A DNA stretch of 64,000 bases from Cladorhizidae sp. MBARI D1340-BT2 (GCA_028752905.1 JAQNBH010000009.1:42166509-42230508), one strand, 5' to 3'; shown: positions 1 through 12,289, numbered from the stretch's first letter. Made by a program: numbers and translations. Notes: generated from the letters alone by a model not told the origin.

Positions 1-21
1 TAATGGGCTGGCAGCTGGTAG

Positions 22-946
22 CATGAAATGTGCCAATGGAAATGTGCCTATGGAAATGTGCCTGTGGAAATGTGCTTAGTGGATGTGTGCCTATGGAAAT
101 GTGCCTGTGGAAATGTGCCTATGGAAATGTGCCTATGGAAATGTGCCTATGGAAATGTGCCAATGGAAATGTGCCTGTGGAAATGTGCTTAGTGGATGTG
201 TGCCTATGGAAATGTGCCTGTGGAAATGTGCCTATGGAAATGTGCCTGTGGAAATGTGCCTATGGCTATGGAAATGTGCCTATGGAAATGTGCTTAGTGG
301 ATGTGTGCCTATGGCCCTATGGAAATGTGCCTATGGAAATGTCCTCATGGAAATGTCCTCATGGAAATGTGCCTATGGAAATGTGCCTATGGAAATGTGC
401 CTATGGAAATGTGCCTATGGAAATGTGCCTATGGAAATGTGCTTAGTGGATGTGTGCCTATGGAAATGTGCCTATGGAAATGTGCCTATGGAAATGTGCC
501 TATGGAAATGTGCCTACGGAAATGTGCCTATGGAAATGTCCTCATGGAAATGTGCCTATGGAGATGTCCTCATGGAAATGTGCCTGTGGAAATGTGCCTA
601 TCGAAATGTGCCTATGGAAATGTGCCTATGGAAATGTGCCTATGGAAATGTGCCTATGGAAATGTGCTTAGTGGATGTGTGCCTATGGAAATGTGCCTAT
701 GGAAATGTGCCTATGGAAATGTGCCTACGGAAATGTGCCTATGGAAATGTCCTCATGGAAATGTGCCTATGGAGATGTCCTCATGGAAATGTGCCTGTGG
801 AAATGTGCCTATGGAAATGTCCTCATGGAAATGTCCTCATGGAAATGTGCGCTATGGAAATGTCCTCATGGAAATGTGCCTATGGAAATGTCCCCATGGA
901 AATGTCCTCATGGAAATGTCCTCATGGAAATGTGCCTATGAAAATA
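22..946. repeat. 14-bp minisatellite array
   Basis: About 65 tandem copies of a 14-bp unit (gcctatggaaatgt) with variants such as gtcctcatggaaat and periodic interruptions containing ttagtggatgtgt. Because three units make 42 bp, all three forward frames stay open and give long M-E-M-C-L-W-K-type repeat peptides, which I regard as artefacts of the repeat. It runs to the left edge, so its full length is unknown. Confidence 0.95.
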
Positions 947-1105
947 CAGTCCCGAGAGGAAGGTCTTGTTTAAGAGCACTCGGAAGCAGCTATCTTTGGA
1001 AATGGGAAGCAGTAACACTAACAGAGAGGTCACCAGGAAGAGCTTTGCTGACAGAATTGGCCAAGTGCCGAAGGGAAGATACTGATGAGAATTTTTGACT
1101 TTTTG

Positions 1106-1715
1106 TCCTCTCTTCCATACACATGCAGCCAGTTCCTGCTTGTCTCTATTCCATACACATGCAGCTATGCAGCCAGTTCCTGCTTGTCTCTATTCCATAC
1201 ACATGCAGCCAGTTCATGCTTGTCTCTATTCCATACTATGCAGCCAGTTCCTGCTCGTCTCTATTCCATACACATACAGCTCCAGTTCCTGCTTGTCTCT
1301 ATTCCATACACATACAGCCAGTTCCTGCTTGTCTCTATTCCATACACATGCAGCCAGTTCATGCTTGTCTCTATTCCATACTATGCAGCCAGTTCCTGCT
1401 CGTCTCTATTCCATACAGATACAGCTCCAGTTCCTGCTTGTCTCTATTCCATACACATACAGCTATGCAGCCAGTTCCTGCTTGTCTCTATTCCATACTA
1501 TGCAGCCAGTTCCTGCTCGTCTCTATTCCATACACATACAGCTCCAGTTCCTGCTTGTCTCTATTCCATACACATACAGCTATGCAGCCAGTTTCTGCTT
1601 GTCTCTATTCCATACACATACAGCTCCAGTTCCTGCTTGTCTCTATTCCATACACATACAGCCAGTTCCTGCTTGTCTCTATTCCATACACATACAGCTA
1701 TGTAGCCAGTTCTCA
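1106..1715. repeat. ~36-42 bp minisatellite array
   Basis: Tandem units built on ccatacacatgcagccagtt followed by cctgcttgtctctatt, about 36 bp, with longer forms carrying an extra cagctatg or cagctc step. The variants are interspersed rather than grouped, suggesting repeated local unequal exchange. Open frames across it are repeat artefacts. Confidence 0.93.
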
Positions 1716-2521
1716 CTTGTCCTCGCTGTTAAGGACATCTAACTGCCTCCTCAAATGGCTTGCACAAGTTGTGTACTGAATGGAAGAACCAAACCAAGGT
1801 TGGCAGTTTTCACACCTTGGTGACAAATGGCGTGTCCACAATTTGACAAAAATGCTTAGAATTTTAGCATTTTTATGGCTTGTGGTACCGTCACAGCTGG
1901 TTGTTAAGCTGGGCGGTCATAGCAGTAAGTAGCTGCTTGGACGAGCAATACCAATGCTTAGTTTTACACAGAGGTAGTGGGTGTACCCAGTTAGCTAGAA
2001 GGGATAGTTGGCAAAACTGTAGAGAAGAGCCTAGAATGGGTTCCCGCCCAGCTACACGAATTTGTTTAGTCATCGGTAATGAAGGAAACACCGACTTTCA
2101 AGTGATTGTTAGTGTGTGTGAAATATCTGCTGTGTACTAGTATGTGGCAGCAAAAAGGTCAGCTGCATACACACTCACTAGATAGCTCTGATCTGCATAA
2201 TCCTTCCTGTGTTGCATCAGTGGTCCTACACATGCCGACTATGAAGTTTCTAATTCAGCGTGTGTTATCATTCTAAAGTATTTTGCTGAGTAATTGCATC
2301 CATGGGTACATGTGTCACCACTCCCAGGGCACTGAACTCCAGTGTAGACCTGTTTATCCTTTCCTAACGCTGGAAGTATGACTTCAATGGACTCGCCTTC
2401 CAGTCTTAACACCACTTGGTATGGTAGGTTATTACGGAACTTGTCTCCACGGCGATTCTAGTGCCACCCTACAAATGTCTAAGCTTCAAGTTCCAGAGAG
2501 AGGTGGACCCAGAAGGTGGTG
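1716..2521. other. Non-repetitive stretch, no gene seen
   Basis: About 800 bp of ordinary-looking DNA between two minisatellites. The only open frames are under 90 codons, with no recognisable domain and no paired splice sites I could support. It could lie inside the myosin-XVIII-like gene, which must continue to lower coordinates on the minus strand, but I found no exon here. Confidence 0.5.
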
Positions 2522-2815
2522 CCAGATCCTTGTGTATGTGGCCTCCTTTGCACCTTGACCTTGTGTATGTGGCCTCCTTTGCACCTTGACCTTGTGTATG
2601 TGGCCTCCTTTGCACCTTGACCTTGCATGTGGCCTCCTTTGCGCCTTGACCTTGTGTATGTGGCCTCCTTTGCGCCTTGACCTTGTGTATGTGACCTCCT
2701 TTGCGCCTAGCCCTTGTGTATGTGGCCTCCTTTGCACCTTGACCTTGTGTGTGTGGCCTCCTTTGCACCTTGACCTTGTGTAAGTATGTGGCCTCCTTTG
2801 CACCTTGACCTGGTG
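2522..2815. repeat. 31-bp minisatellite array
   Basis: About nine to ten copies of a 31-bp unit (cctttgcaccttgaccttgt then gtatgtggcct), with C/T variation at gcacc/gcgcc and one shortened unit. Minus-strand open frames here (HTQGQGAKEAT-like repeats) come from the array, not from a gene. Confidence 0.93.
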
Positions 2816-3204
2816 AATGTGGGCATATTTGCCAGCATGGGGCAAGAGATAACAAACTACAGAAAAAAAAGCGATTAGAAAGGCAGAAAGAAACAGAACA
2901 GGATGACAAAGATAGTATGCTGAAACACCTCACCTCGCTAGACTTGTCAACCACACACCTCGCCCGTCTTGTCAACCATGTAGGACATGTTTGTCTGACC
3001 AACACGGTGCTTCCGTGCGTCCTTCTCACATCTCGAGTCAGCAGGAAATGCTCACCTGACACAGTGCACTTACAGCCAATATGCATGTTTTGATGCAGAT
3101 CAAGGAGTCCCTCCTCGTCTCATTAGCGTGCAGCAGTGCTGCTTCTGTGTGCAGTCAGTCTGTTGACATCATCAGCAATTAATTATCTATCTAATGACTA
3201 TGCC

Positions 3205-3830
3205 TCTAACCGTGCAGCCAGTTCCCTATCCTCTAACCGTGCAGCCAGTTCTCTCTCCTCTAACCGTGCAGCCAGTTCTCTCCCATCTACTGTATGCAGC
3301 CAGTTCTCTCTCCTCTACTGTATGTAGCCAGTTCCCTATCCTCTAACCATGCAGCCAGTTCCCTCTCCTCTAACTGTGCAGCCAGTTCCCTCTCTTCTAA
3401 CTGTGCAGCCAGTTCTCTCTCCTCTAACCGTGCAGCCAGTTCTCTCCCCTCTACTGTATGCAGCCAGTTCTCTCCCATCTACTGTATGCAGCCAGTTCTC
3501 TCCCATCTACTGTATGCAGCCAGTTCTCTCCCATCTACTGTATGCAGCCAGTTCTCTCCCATCTACTGTATGCAGCTAGTTCTCTCTCCTCTAACTGTGC
3601 AGCCAGTTCCCTATCCTCTAACCGTGCAGCCAGTTCCCTCTCTTCTAACTGTGCAGCCAGTTCTCTCCCCTCTATTGTATGCAGCTAGTTCTCTCTCCTC
3701 TAACTGTGCAGCCAGTTCCCTATCCTCTAACCGCGCAGCCAGTTCTCTCTCCTCTAACCGTGCAGCCATTTCTCTCCCCTCTACTGTATGTAGCCAGTTC
3801 CCCCTTCCACCGACAATACAGCAATTTCTC
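3205..3830. repeat. 27/28-bp two-variant minisatellite
   Basis: Two related units alternate: a 27-bp form with tctaaccgtgcagccagttc and a 28-bp form with tctactgtatgcagccagtt. The 28-bp form is clustered around 3465-3570 and the 27-bp form flanks it, so the array has internal block structure. Confidence 0.93.
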
Positions 3831-5694
3831 TTTCCTCTTCAGACAATGAAACCAGCTCTCCTTCTCCCCTAGCTTTCTCAATTCTTGATCAAGAGAGTAA
3901 CAGCTGTGAAGATAGATGGTGGACATACGTAGCAGCAGTTCTTCCTGTACTTCTTGTCCATCGACATTCGTAACTATATATGTAACTATGTACACATAAC
4001 TACAAATTTAGTATGCGCATGTGAGTCCAATCATATTTAGGATGCATTTAGATGCTCTCCACCTCTGAGGAGGGAGCTTCTTCAAATTCTGAAAATATCC
4101 AGAACAAAGGCAGGACAGAGTGTGGCTGTGACCAGGAAGTACACATGAGCTAGAAAAGACTGACGTTCACGTTCAAGTGCTTATTCAGAAGCAGCTTCCA
4201 ATAATGGTTGATGTTCTTATATATATACAGTACATATATATATAGTAGTAATAGAAAAGTACTGGGAAGGCTAGTCCCAGTACTTTTCTATTACTACTAT
4301 TCAATAGCTCTGCTTTAACACAGCATTCATTGAGCACTATTTGTAGCCTTCATCAGCAAACTACCTTCTAAGTACATATATATATAATGTATAGATATAC
4401 GAGGATGAACTTAATTAAGTTTGCACATGACTGGATATGGGACATCACAACATCCAGCAAGAGAAAGTCTGACAGAAAAATACCGATGGCTGGCAGTTGT
4501 TTCTAGCTCTGCTTACCCTCCACCTTCTCGCATCTCCTACCTATATACTGCAGCTCTTCTTTCTTGCTGACAATACGTGTATGTACATGCTAGTCATTTG
4601 CAGCAAGTGGTATGTCCTGTACGCTTTGTGCTGGCCAAGCCAGCGCTAGCTTTAATTAAAGAGCTAACCCACAGGTGTCTAGTAAACTACAGGAAGTGCT
4701 GTAATGAGATGTATGAGGTCATACACAACCCCACACAAACTCTCGAGCTAATTAAACCATCACATGGGCAAGGTTTGCCGGTCTCCTTGTCACTTCTGAG
4801 CCAGACCACCGCGGAGGCATGGTGGTGGCAGTGGAGTGCAGGTTTCTGTGGGTGCACAGATGGAAGCTTATGCTGATCAAGCAGCAGCTGCAAGCACAGG
4901 TTACCTTATTTTGCTGCAAGTCTAGAGAGGAGGCAATCAGGAAACCCCTGTGATTACCCACATAAGAGTAGTAGTATTGGCAAGCTGAGGCAGCGATCAC
5001 TTGATTCCTAAGCAACTACTTTTGAAAGAACTGGCTAACTATGTGTGAAAGCATGCAAAAGCTCCTTTCAACATGCACACAGATCACCATACACACACAC
5101 ACACACAACACACAAAGGTTCTAAATTCTAAATAATAATTAGTAACTGAAGCTGTAACTGACACTACAGAGTGGATTAAATCAAGTCAACATAGACTGAT
5201 GGGTCTTGTCAGTTGTGGTGGGGAAAGAGCATAGCTGACATTCTTGGCACCGAAATGTGAGAACATTACTAGGTCTCCTCTGTAATCTCATCCGGGTCTG
5301 TAAAGTGGGGTGATGATCAGGCATGTATCACACCTACCTGGCATGGATACATCATGCGTGTGCACACGTGTTATTGACAGGCAAATGCACCAGGTAATCT
5401 GTTTTCTCTGACAACACACTAGAACTACTACTGCAGTTGCATGTGCTGCAAGCGATGCTACGTATATTTGATTATCATTTATCTTGTTATCTTCATCAGA
5501 CACAGAGCCAACCACAAGTTTGCTTAATGCGTTGTCACTTTGAAAGGTGAAGGTGAAAGTTAGCTCGCTCTAATTGGCATAGCTAGCCGCTACTCCCACT
5601 ATCTCGGGGAGTAGAACATGAATGTCTCTGAAACCTTTCAAGAAAGGGAAAGTTTTGCATACTATTTCTATAATTCCTTGTTCTTCTGTGTAAT
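3831..5694. other. Low-complexity intergenic or intronic stretch
   Basis: Apart from the transposon fragment at 4236-4385, AT-dinucleotide tracts and a short CA tract near 5090, I see no gene here. Open frames are below 100 codons without recognisable motifs. If the myosin-XVIII-like gene continues leftwards, this is intron. Confidence 0.5.
4236..4385. mobile_element. Solo terminal fragment of a Penelope-like element
   Basis: The sequence tagtagtaatagaaaagtac at 4243 is followed after a short loop by its reverse complement (about 25-bp arms). It then continues with tattcaatagctctgcttta and on to ccttcatcagcaaactacc. The same left end occurs at about 42609 and the same right end at 44006-44095, where they bracket Penelope-like coding fragments. 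Here the two ends are joined with no coding interior. The right half differs from the copy in unit A only by a small indel near gcattcattgag. Confidence 0.75.
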
Positions 5695-6010
5695 TTTTAG
5701 CCTTTGCTTATCTCTGTAATTTCTTGCTATTATTTATCTCTGTAGTTTCTTGCTATTATCTCTGTAATTTCCTCTGTAATACCTTGCTTTTATCTCTGTA
5801 ATTTCTTGCTTTTATCTCTGTAATTTCTTGCTTTTATCTCTGTAATTTCTTGCTTTTATCTCTGTTTTTATCTCTGTAATTTCTTGCTTTTATCTCTGTA
5901 ATTTCTTTGCTTTTACCTCTGTAATTTCTTGCTTTTATCTCTGTAATTTCTTGCTTTATCTCTGTAATTTCTTGCTCTTATCTCTGTAATCCCTTGCTTA
6001 TCTCTGCAGG
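5695..6010. repeat. 22-bp minisatellite array
   Basis: About 14 units of roughly 22 bp (tctctgtaatttcttgctttta), several shortened by one or more nucleotides. Strongly T-rich on the plus strand. Not coding. Confidence 0.92.
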
Positions 6011-6548
6011 TAAGACAGAGTTCACCACACTCTGCTGCTCACTGCTTATTGGTAGCACATCTTCTTGGAACAACAAGTTCCTCTTCTGTGCTGTCCATTC
6101 ATACCTCCATCCTCACACTCTAGCTTACAGTCCCATCCTGGCTTGCTGACTCACCACCATCCTAGCCATAACTCTGGCCTCCTTCTCCCACAATCTTGTG
6201 TGTGCTCACATTGCAGGGGGGAAGGGAGAACAGGTTCATCCTTTGCCCCAGCGCCAACATACTCACCCCCCCCCTCCTCCCCCCCCCACCCACCCTCTTC
6301 CGTGAGGCACTGGTTCCAACATACCTCTAGGAATCGTGGGATCAGCTTTTTAAACTTATTTCATACCATATAATTTTGTACAACTATTCCCTCACATATA
6401 TATATACTCACACCAGAGAGTATGTACATACATTTGTAGGCATCAAACCAACACACACACCAGACTTACGTGCAAACCTCCATGGCACGAGCCACACTTT
6501 TTGTCTGCCAACCGTGCACCCGCTAATTACATTAAGACATCGTCTTAC
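6011..6548. other. Intron sequence left of the last visible MYO18 exon
   Basis: Follows exon 4 of the myosin-XVIII-like gene on the minus strand, starting with the donor gtaaga (gt at 6548-6547). It contains a C-rich tract around 6265-6290 and a short AT run. The exon expected next, where the motor domain begins, was not found here or further left. Confidence 0.6.
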
Positions 6549-6623
6549 TTTCTCCATGTCTTCATCGTCCAGCTCCATGATCTCTCCACTGTGCTCAAGT
6601 TGGATGCGAAGGGTCTCCTTGCA
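6549..6623 (-). CDS. MYO18A-like: Myosin-XVIII-like protein, exon 4 (partial gene)
   Basis: 75-bp exon encoding 25 residues, beginning CKETLRIQLEHSG and ending DDEDMEK. It is preceded on the minus strand by a pyrimidine-rich acceptor (ctgtttctcttcag) and followed by gtaaga. It is in phase 0 with exon 3. The L-E-H-x-G-x-I-x-E-x-D-x-x-D-x-E-K pattern matches the segment between the PDZ region and the motor of animal myosin XVIII, corresponding to the small SH3-like N-terminal fold of myosins. The motor itself (P-loop, switches) must lie in exons beyond the left edge. Confidence 0.85.
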
Positions 6624-7069
6624 CTGAAGAGAAACAGGGGTGTCAGTCATCAATGGAAAGATGGTAAGACAAAATGAAATTCCCATGCATACACCCCCCA
6701 TTAATACCCATGTCAGGAGAGGTGCTCTACCGATGCCTAGCTACATGTGAAATGAATATCGCCTAAGGAATTCCTCAGGGACAAACTAATTACACTTTAA
6801 GCAATAAAATCCATTCATTAGATCACACCTCCAACAATTAAGTTATGGGTGTGCCAAAATGCCTCCGTGTAAGATCACCCCAAAGTCACTTGGTATTGCA
6901 AAACCACACAGGGACACGTCAAGGATATTCTGACCAATGAAATGAATTGCCCCTCCCTTTCATGATGAATAATGCCATTCATAGCATACCGATCCACAGG
7001 AAGGCGGAGTGCCTCCTTCGTCCATGACAAGAGCAACTCCTGGCCCACACATTGAGACATTATATACCC

Positions 7070-8440
7070 AAGTGCTGTTCCAGTTCAGAAGCAAGGTCCA
7101 CCAAGTTCTGTTCCAGTTCAGAAGCAAGGTCCACCAAGTTCTGTTCCAGTTCAGAAGCAAGGCCACCAAGTTCTGTTCCAGTTCAGAACCAAGGTCCACC
7201 AAGTTCTGTTCCAGTTCAGAAGCAAGCCATCAAGTTCTGTTCCAGTTCAGAAGCAAGGTTCACCAAGTTCTGTTCCAGTTCAGAAGCAAAGTTCACCAAG
7301 TTCTGTTCCAGTTCAGAAGCAAGGTTCGCCAAGTTCTGTTCCAGTTCAGAACCAAGGTCCACCAAGTTCTGTTCCAGTTCAGAAGCAAGCCATCAAGTTC
7401 TGTTCCAGTTCAGAAGCAAGGTTCACCAAGTTCTGTTCCAGTTCAGAAGCAAAGTTCACCAAGTTCTGTTCCAGTTCAGAAGCAAGGTTCGCCAAGTTCT
7501 GTTCCAGTTCAGAACCAAGGTCCACCAAGTTCTGTTCCAGTTCAGAAGCAAGGCCATCAAGTTCTGTTCCAGTTCAGAAGCAAGGTCCACCAAGTTCTGT
7601 TCCAGTTCAGAAGCAAGGTCCACCAAGTTCTGTTCCAGTTCAGAAGCAAGGTCCACCAAGTTCTGTTCCAGTTCAGAAGCAAGGTCCACCAAGTTCTGTT
7701 CCAGTTCAGAAGCAAGGTCCACCAAGTTCTGTTCCAGTTCAGAAGCAAGGTCCACCAAGTTCTGTTCCAGTTCAGAACCAAGGTCCACCAAGTTCTGTTC
7801 CAGTTCAGAAGCAAGGCCATCAAGTTCTGTTCCAGTTCAGAAGCAAGGTCCACCAAGTTCTGTTCCAGTTCAGAAGCAAGGTCCACCAAGTTCTGTTCCA
7901 GTTCAGAAGCAAGGTCCACCAAGTTCTGTTCCAGTTCAGAAGCAAGGTTCACCAAGTTCTGTTCCAGTTCAGAAGCAAGGTCCACCAAGTTCTGTTCCAG
8001 TTCAGAAGCAAGGTCCACCAAGTTCTGTTCCAGTTCAGAACCAAGGTCCACCAAGTTCTGTTCCAGTTCAGAAGCAAGGTCCACCAAGTTCTGTTCCAGT
8101 TCAGAAGCAAGGCCACCAAGTTCTGTTCCAGTTCAGAAGCAAGGTCCACCAAGTTCTGTTCCAGTTCAGAAGCAAGGTCCACCAAGTTCTGTTCCAGTTC
8201 AGAAGCAAAGTCCACCAAGTTCTGTTCCAGTTCAGAAGCAAGGTCCACCAAGTTCTGTTCCAGTTCAGAAGCAAGGCCATCAAGTTCTGTTCCAGTTCAG
8301 AAGCAAGGTCCACCAAGTTCTGTTCCAGTTCAGAAGCAAGGTCCACCAAGTTCTGTTCCAGTTCAGAAGCAAGGCCACCAAGTTCTGTTCCAGTTCAGAA
8401 CCAAGGTCCACCAAGTTCTGTTCCAGTTCAGAAGCAAGGT
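7070..8440. repeat. 33-bp intronic minisatellite
   Basis: About 41 tandem copies of a 33-bp unit (aagttctgttccagttcaga then agcaaggtccacc), with 30- to 33-bp variants and scattered agaaccaagg forms. It lies inside the intron between MYO18 exons 3 and 4. The unit is a multiple of three with no stop in several frames, so it produces spurious open frames of up to 514 codons (VLFQFRSKVHQ or KFCSSSEARST repeats) on both strands. Frame-shifting unit variants move those frames among one another, so I do not call a gene. Confidence 0.95.
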
Positions 8441-10454
8441 CGGTGAAGGGGCCACTGCAGAATCAGCATGAGCACAAACCTTATATTCGTGAAGTACATG
8501 TAGGTGGAGTTACAATGTCTATTATAAGCATTTTTGAAGACTCAGCCTACTGAATTGAGATAATTGAGATGATTAAATAGGTAGCATGACAGATGTCCGT
8601 TAACTCCCGTAAGGACTCTTCAGGTGTCTTTTGCAGCGAGAGGTAGAGAATGGAAATTCCACCCACCACTCATGCACACACACACATATCCCCGTGGACA
8701 ACTCGAACATTTGACTCTGCTGCATGCATGTGCAGCACAAGGTAAATGATTGGCTGACATAAGTGGTTATATCCGAAAGCTCGGACATCCGTCATAAATA
8801 ATACTAAGTAACAGTAATCGTACAAGTTTAAAAGTCAATTTTTTTAAACTTACACATGCCCAGAAAACTCCTGTTTGTCATGGAGACGAAGAAGAAGTAG
8901 CAGAAAGGAACCAGCAGCTAGATGAGATGGTTCACTTTCAGTTTGACAGAGGAGAAAGGAAACAACAGCAACAAAAAGCTGACAATCGCAACTGTCACAG
9001 TAAACTGTCTCTTCCTGGCTTTTACTGCTGTTTCTGGAGGTCTGTGGAGGAGACCTTCACATGCGCACCTGTGCTTGCCTGGAACCGTGCTGATCCCTTC
9101 GTCGTCAAGAAAGGAGGGAAAGGATTTCTTTGCTGTAAGTTTGTTGTAACCATAGCGATGTATAGCTTTTGTTTGTTTACCTCAATGGGGCAGACTCTTA
9201 TACCAAACTGCAGCTTACTGTATTTCCATTCAAAATTATATGGACAGTTTTTAGACTTCATTCTTTGAAAGAAGAAGCGGGGGGGGGGGAGGGGGAAAAT
9301 GGGGGAAAGGAGATACAATATCATGACGATTTTTTAAACCCACAATTAAAGGCGGTAATTAATAAGCCAACTGGGGTGGGCAAGGGGGAGAGGTCACCAG
9401 ACTGACCTCCACACTGTGCAAGACCTCACTTCGGCTGTCGAATTCAAATATCTTACCTCAGGAATAGGAATTACTCCTCTGAGCTTTAGTTCAATGGATG
9501 AACTTTGGAAGCCAATCTCAAGAGCCTGGCACCTCTTTGACCTAGGCCATTATAAGACTTCCTGCCCCAGCTAGACACAGTGAAGATGTGCTAAGCCACA
9601 ACACAACCTCCTAAAGGTGTGCACTTCTTGTGGTGTCTCCACTCCAGTCACTCCAGTCAAGAGAGGACAACCAATCAAGCTAATATAGACAATAACACCC
9701 GCCACCAAGAGTTCAAATGGGAGACCAACCAAGAAAAGTGGGAGGGTATGTCAGGTGAGCTCCTACACATATGCCCACTACACTCGTGGCTTCCTCCAGA
9801 GAAGGAACCACAAGTTCCCCCGCCCTCCCTCCCCCTAGGAAACTTTAAGAGTGTGACTGATAAACTCAAGCACTTCCAGACCCATAATTTCACAAACCCT
9901 AATTTGACCAAACATGAAGATCTATGCTACCCTCACCTTGTGTACACTGCAAACGTGCTCCGAACTCCGTATTGCACATGTGTCTATGACGACAGTGGCA
10001 ATTATGAGATTACAACACAAAACCTCACCTTACCTGGGAAAGAAATGCATCTCTGCATTATTAACACGATGTCAACACCAGTTTGGCGACAGAAACAAGA
10101 TTCAACAACAGCCATGACATGGCAAATACCAACCAGTATGTGCTAAGTGCCCACCACACTCACACCTTCAAGCTGAAAATAGTAGAAAGGCATTTGCTAA
10201 AGTTAGAAAATGTGGGGTCACCTTTGTTACAGGCAGGAAATAGTTTCAAGGGAGCTGGATTTCCACGTACTGGGTACTGACCAAGAGAGCTGGCATCCTT
10301 TCGTTGCTGAAATGTGGGTGAGCGCCAAGCACATATTCTAAAGAAGTGTTGTCGAGGAATCTTAATTCAAAGCTCAAGCATATTGCTTCTCTCCAGAGGC
10401 TTCCACTGCTAAACACACGTGGAGAAGAGCACATATAGAAGACAGACTTTGCCA
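8441..10454. other. MYO18 intron, unique portion
   Basis: About 2 kb of intron between the 33-bp and 70-bp arrays. It contains a segment near 9165-9255 (with aaactgcagcttactgtatt) that resembles, inverted, the sequence at about 24060-24140, so it is probably a dispersed repeat. A G-rich tract lies at 9280-9305. The longest open frame (about 9619-10146) has no recognisable domain. Confidence 0.55.
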
Positions 10455-10835
10455 CAGCAGCTTGCTCTCAGCCTGAAAGAGACTCTCTAATATAGACATC
10501 GCCACAGCAGCTTGCTCTCACCTGAAAGAGGTGGCACTCGCTAGTGCTAAGGATTACTGCATAGACATTGCCACAGCAGCTTGCTCTCAGCCTGAAAGAG
10601 GTGGCACTCGCTAGTGCTAAGGATTACTGCATAGACATCGCCTCAGCAGCTTGCTCTCAGCCTGAAAGAGGTGGCACTCGCTAGTGCTAAGGATTACTGC
10701 ATAGACATCGCCTCAGCAGCTTGCTCTTAGCCTGAAAGAGGTGGCACTCGCTAGTGCTAAGGATTACTGCATAGACATCGCCACAGCAGCTTGCTCTTAG
10801 CCTGAAAGAGGTGGCACTCTCTAGTGCTAAGGAGT
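10455..10835. repeat. 70-bp tandem repeat
   Basis: Five copies of a 70-bp unit containing cctgaaagaggtggcactcg and ccacagcagcttgctctcag. The first is truncated in the middle and the rest are nearly identical. Intronic within the myosin-XVIII-like gene. Confidence 0.93.
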
Positions 10836-10889
10836 ATGGCACGCAGAGACACAGTGTGTGCAATATGCACCCGCGATAATGCAGAACAA

Positions 10890-11250
10890 AAGTGGACTTG
10901 GATCCCTGAAAGAACTTGGATCCCTGAAAGAACTTGGATCTCTGATAGAACTTGGATCCCTGATAGAACTTGGTTCCCTAAAAAGAACTTGCATCCCTGA
11001 AAGAACTTGGATCCCTGAAAGAACTTGGATCCCTGATAGAACTTGAATCCCTGAAAGAACTTGGATCCCTGAAAGAACTTGGATAGAACTTGGATTCCTG
11101 TGGATCCCTGAAAGAACTTGGTTCCCTGAAAGAACTTGGATCCCTGAAAGAACTTGGATAGAACTTGGATCCCTGAAAGAACTTGGATAGAACTTGGATC
11201 CCTGAAAGAACTTAGATCCCTGAAAGAACTTGGATCCCTGAAAGAAAGCT
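10890..11250. repeat. 18-bp minisatellite
   Basis: About 18-20 copies of an 18-bp unit (aacttggatccctgaaag), with variants tgatag and ttccct and a few truncated units. Intronic. It gives an L-G-S-L-K-E-type repeat frame that is not a gene. Confidence 0.93.
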
Positions 11251-11985
11251 GTTCCAACACAACTGCACTGGCTTTATGCTTGCCAGCATCCTACACCTCC
11301 CAAACACCCAAAAATGCCTTCCCTGGACCTGGGTACAAATTTCCCAGGATTTCAAGATGTTTCAATACATAATTGTTGCACGGGTAATTAGGCTTAAAAT
11401 ATTCAATCTTAATCTTTGCATCCTTGGAGACTTCAGGAAGTGGCCGACTTTGCTTCCCTCGAAAAGCTACCCATCCCACGAGATGATTGCTAGGAGGCAT
11501 CATGGCTCATCTTTACTGTTGATAAGGGCATGTGGTTGAAGAGCTCAGGAGAGGAGCACCCTTCAATTATAATCAAAATCATGATCTCATTGATGAGTCG
11601 CTAGTATTGTATTGGCTATTGCTTAGCTACATTTAACGGAAGAGCTTGGCTATTCCCTGGATGTCTGGACCAGACCTCAATTTCCTGGGAAACTCTGCAC
11701 GATTATCAAGAGATGTATACACGCTATTACGGATACATTTCTTAATAACGGATACACTTCTTAGTAATCGTGAGTATCTCTTCAGGTAAATGAGACATTT
11801 CCATGTCTGTCTATTTCCCACCAATCTCTCCATTTCTTCTCCAACCTCCCCCCCCCACACACCTTCACCCTCTGCTCCTTCCCCACCCCTCTGTCTCTGC
11901 TCCTTCACCATCACTCCCCATCCGTTCCTCTGCTCCCCCCCCCCCCTCCTCACCCCCCCCCCCCCCCCCCCCCCATCTCACTCAC
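11251..11985. other. MYO18 intron next to exon 3, with poly-C tracts
   Basis: Unique sequence from 11251 to about 11800, then C-rich low complexity culminating in a run of about 25 C at 11955-11975, immediately downstream (minus strand) of the exon 3 donor at 11985-11984. The resulting G-run in the transcript starts within about 10 nt of the donor. Confidence 0.7.
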
Positions 11986-12144
11986 CTGCAATCTAAAGAA
12001 GCTGGCATGGGTGGAGTAAGCATTGAGCTTCTTCAGTGGTTCCTGCACGACGGTTCCTAGCGTGAACCCTCCCTTGTGCATCACCCAGACACGCTCCTGA
12101 GACAAATCTTCCATCTCTTTCATCACCTCTGCCTCGGTCTTGGC
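11986..12144 (-). CDS. MYO18A-like: Myosin-XVIII-like protein, exon 3
   Basis: 159-bp exon encoding 53 residues, from AKTEAEVMKEMEDLSQ to FFRLQ, including ERVWVMHKGGFTLGTV. The acceptor is ctctacag and the donor CAG|gtgag; both ends are phase 0. The V-W-x-x-H-x-G-G-F-x-L segment is the conserved region that follows the PDZ domain in animal myosin XVIIIa, ahead of the motor. It joins exon 2 and exon 4 in frame without any stop. Confidence 0.87.
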
Positions 12145-12289
12145 CTGTAGAGGTGCATTAATATGACATAATGAATTAGGCGTGCGCAATAAGGAATATG
12201 TGCACACGTGGCATTAGCATTCATATTCCATAGCAAGTACAAGCACTAGCTCGAAGCAAGTTAGAGAAGGTTGACAAGAGCTCTATATC

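Noticed and set aside
30..1098. Cys/Trp-rich repetitive proteins (MEMCLWKCAYGNVP)
   Set aside because: All three forward frames encode the same motif set out of phase, which is what a 14-bp repeat produces.
7009..8553. 514-codon open frame as a repeat protein gene
   Set aside because: It is entirely a 33-bp minisatellite in a MYO18 intron; comparable frames exist in other phases and on the other strand, and unit variants shift the frame.
9619..10146. 175-codon open frame in the MYO18 intron
   Set aside because: No recognisable family, no repeat or splice support, and it is antisense within an intron; considered chance.
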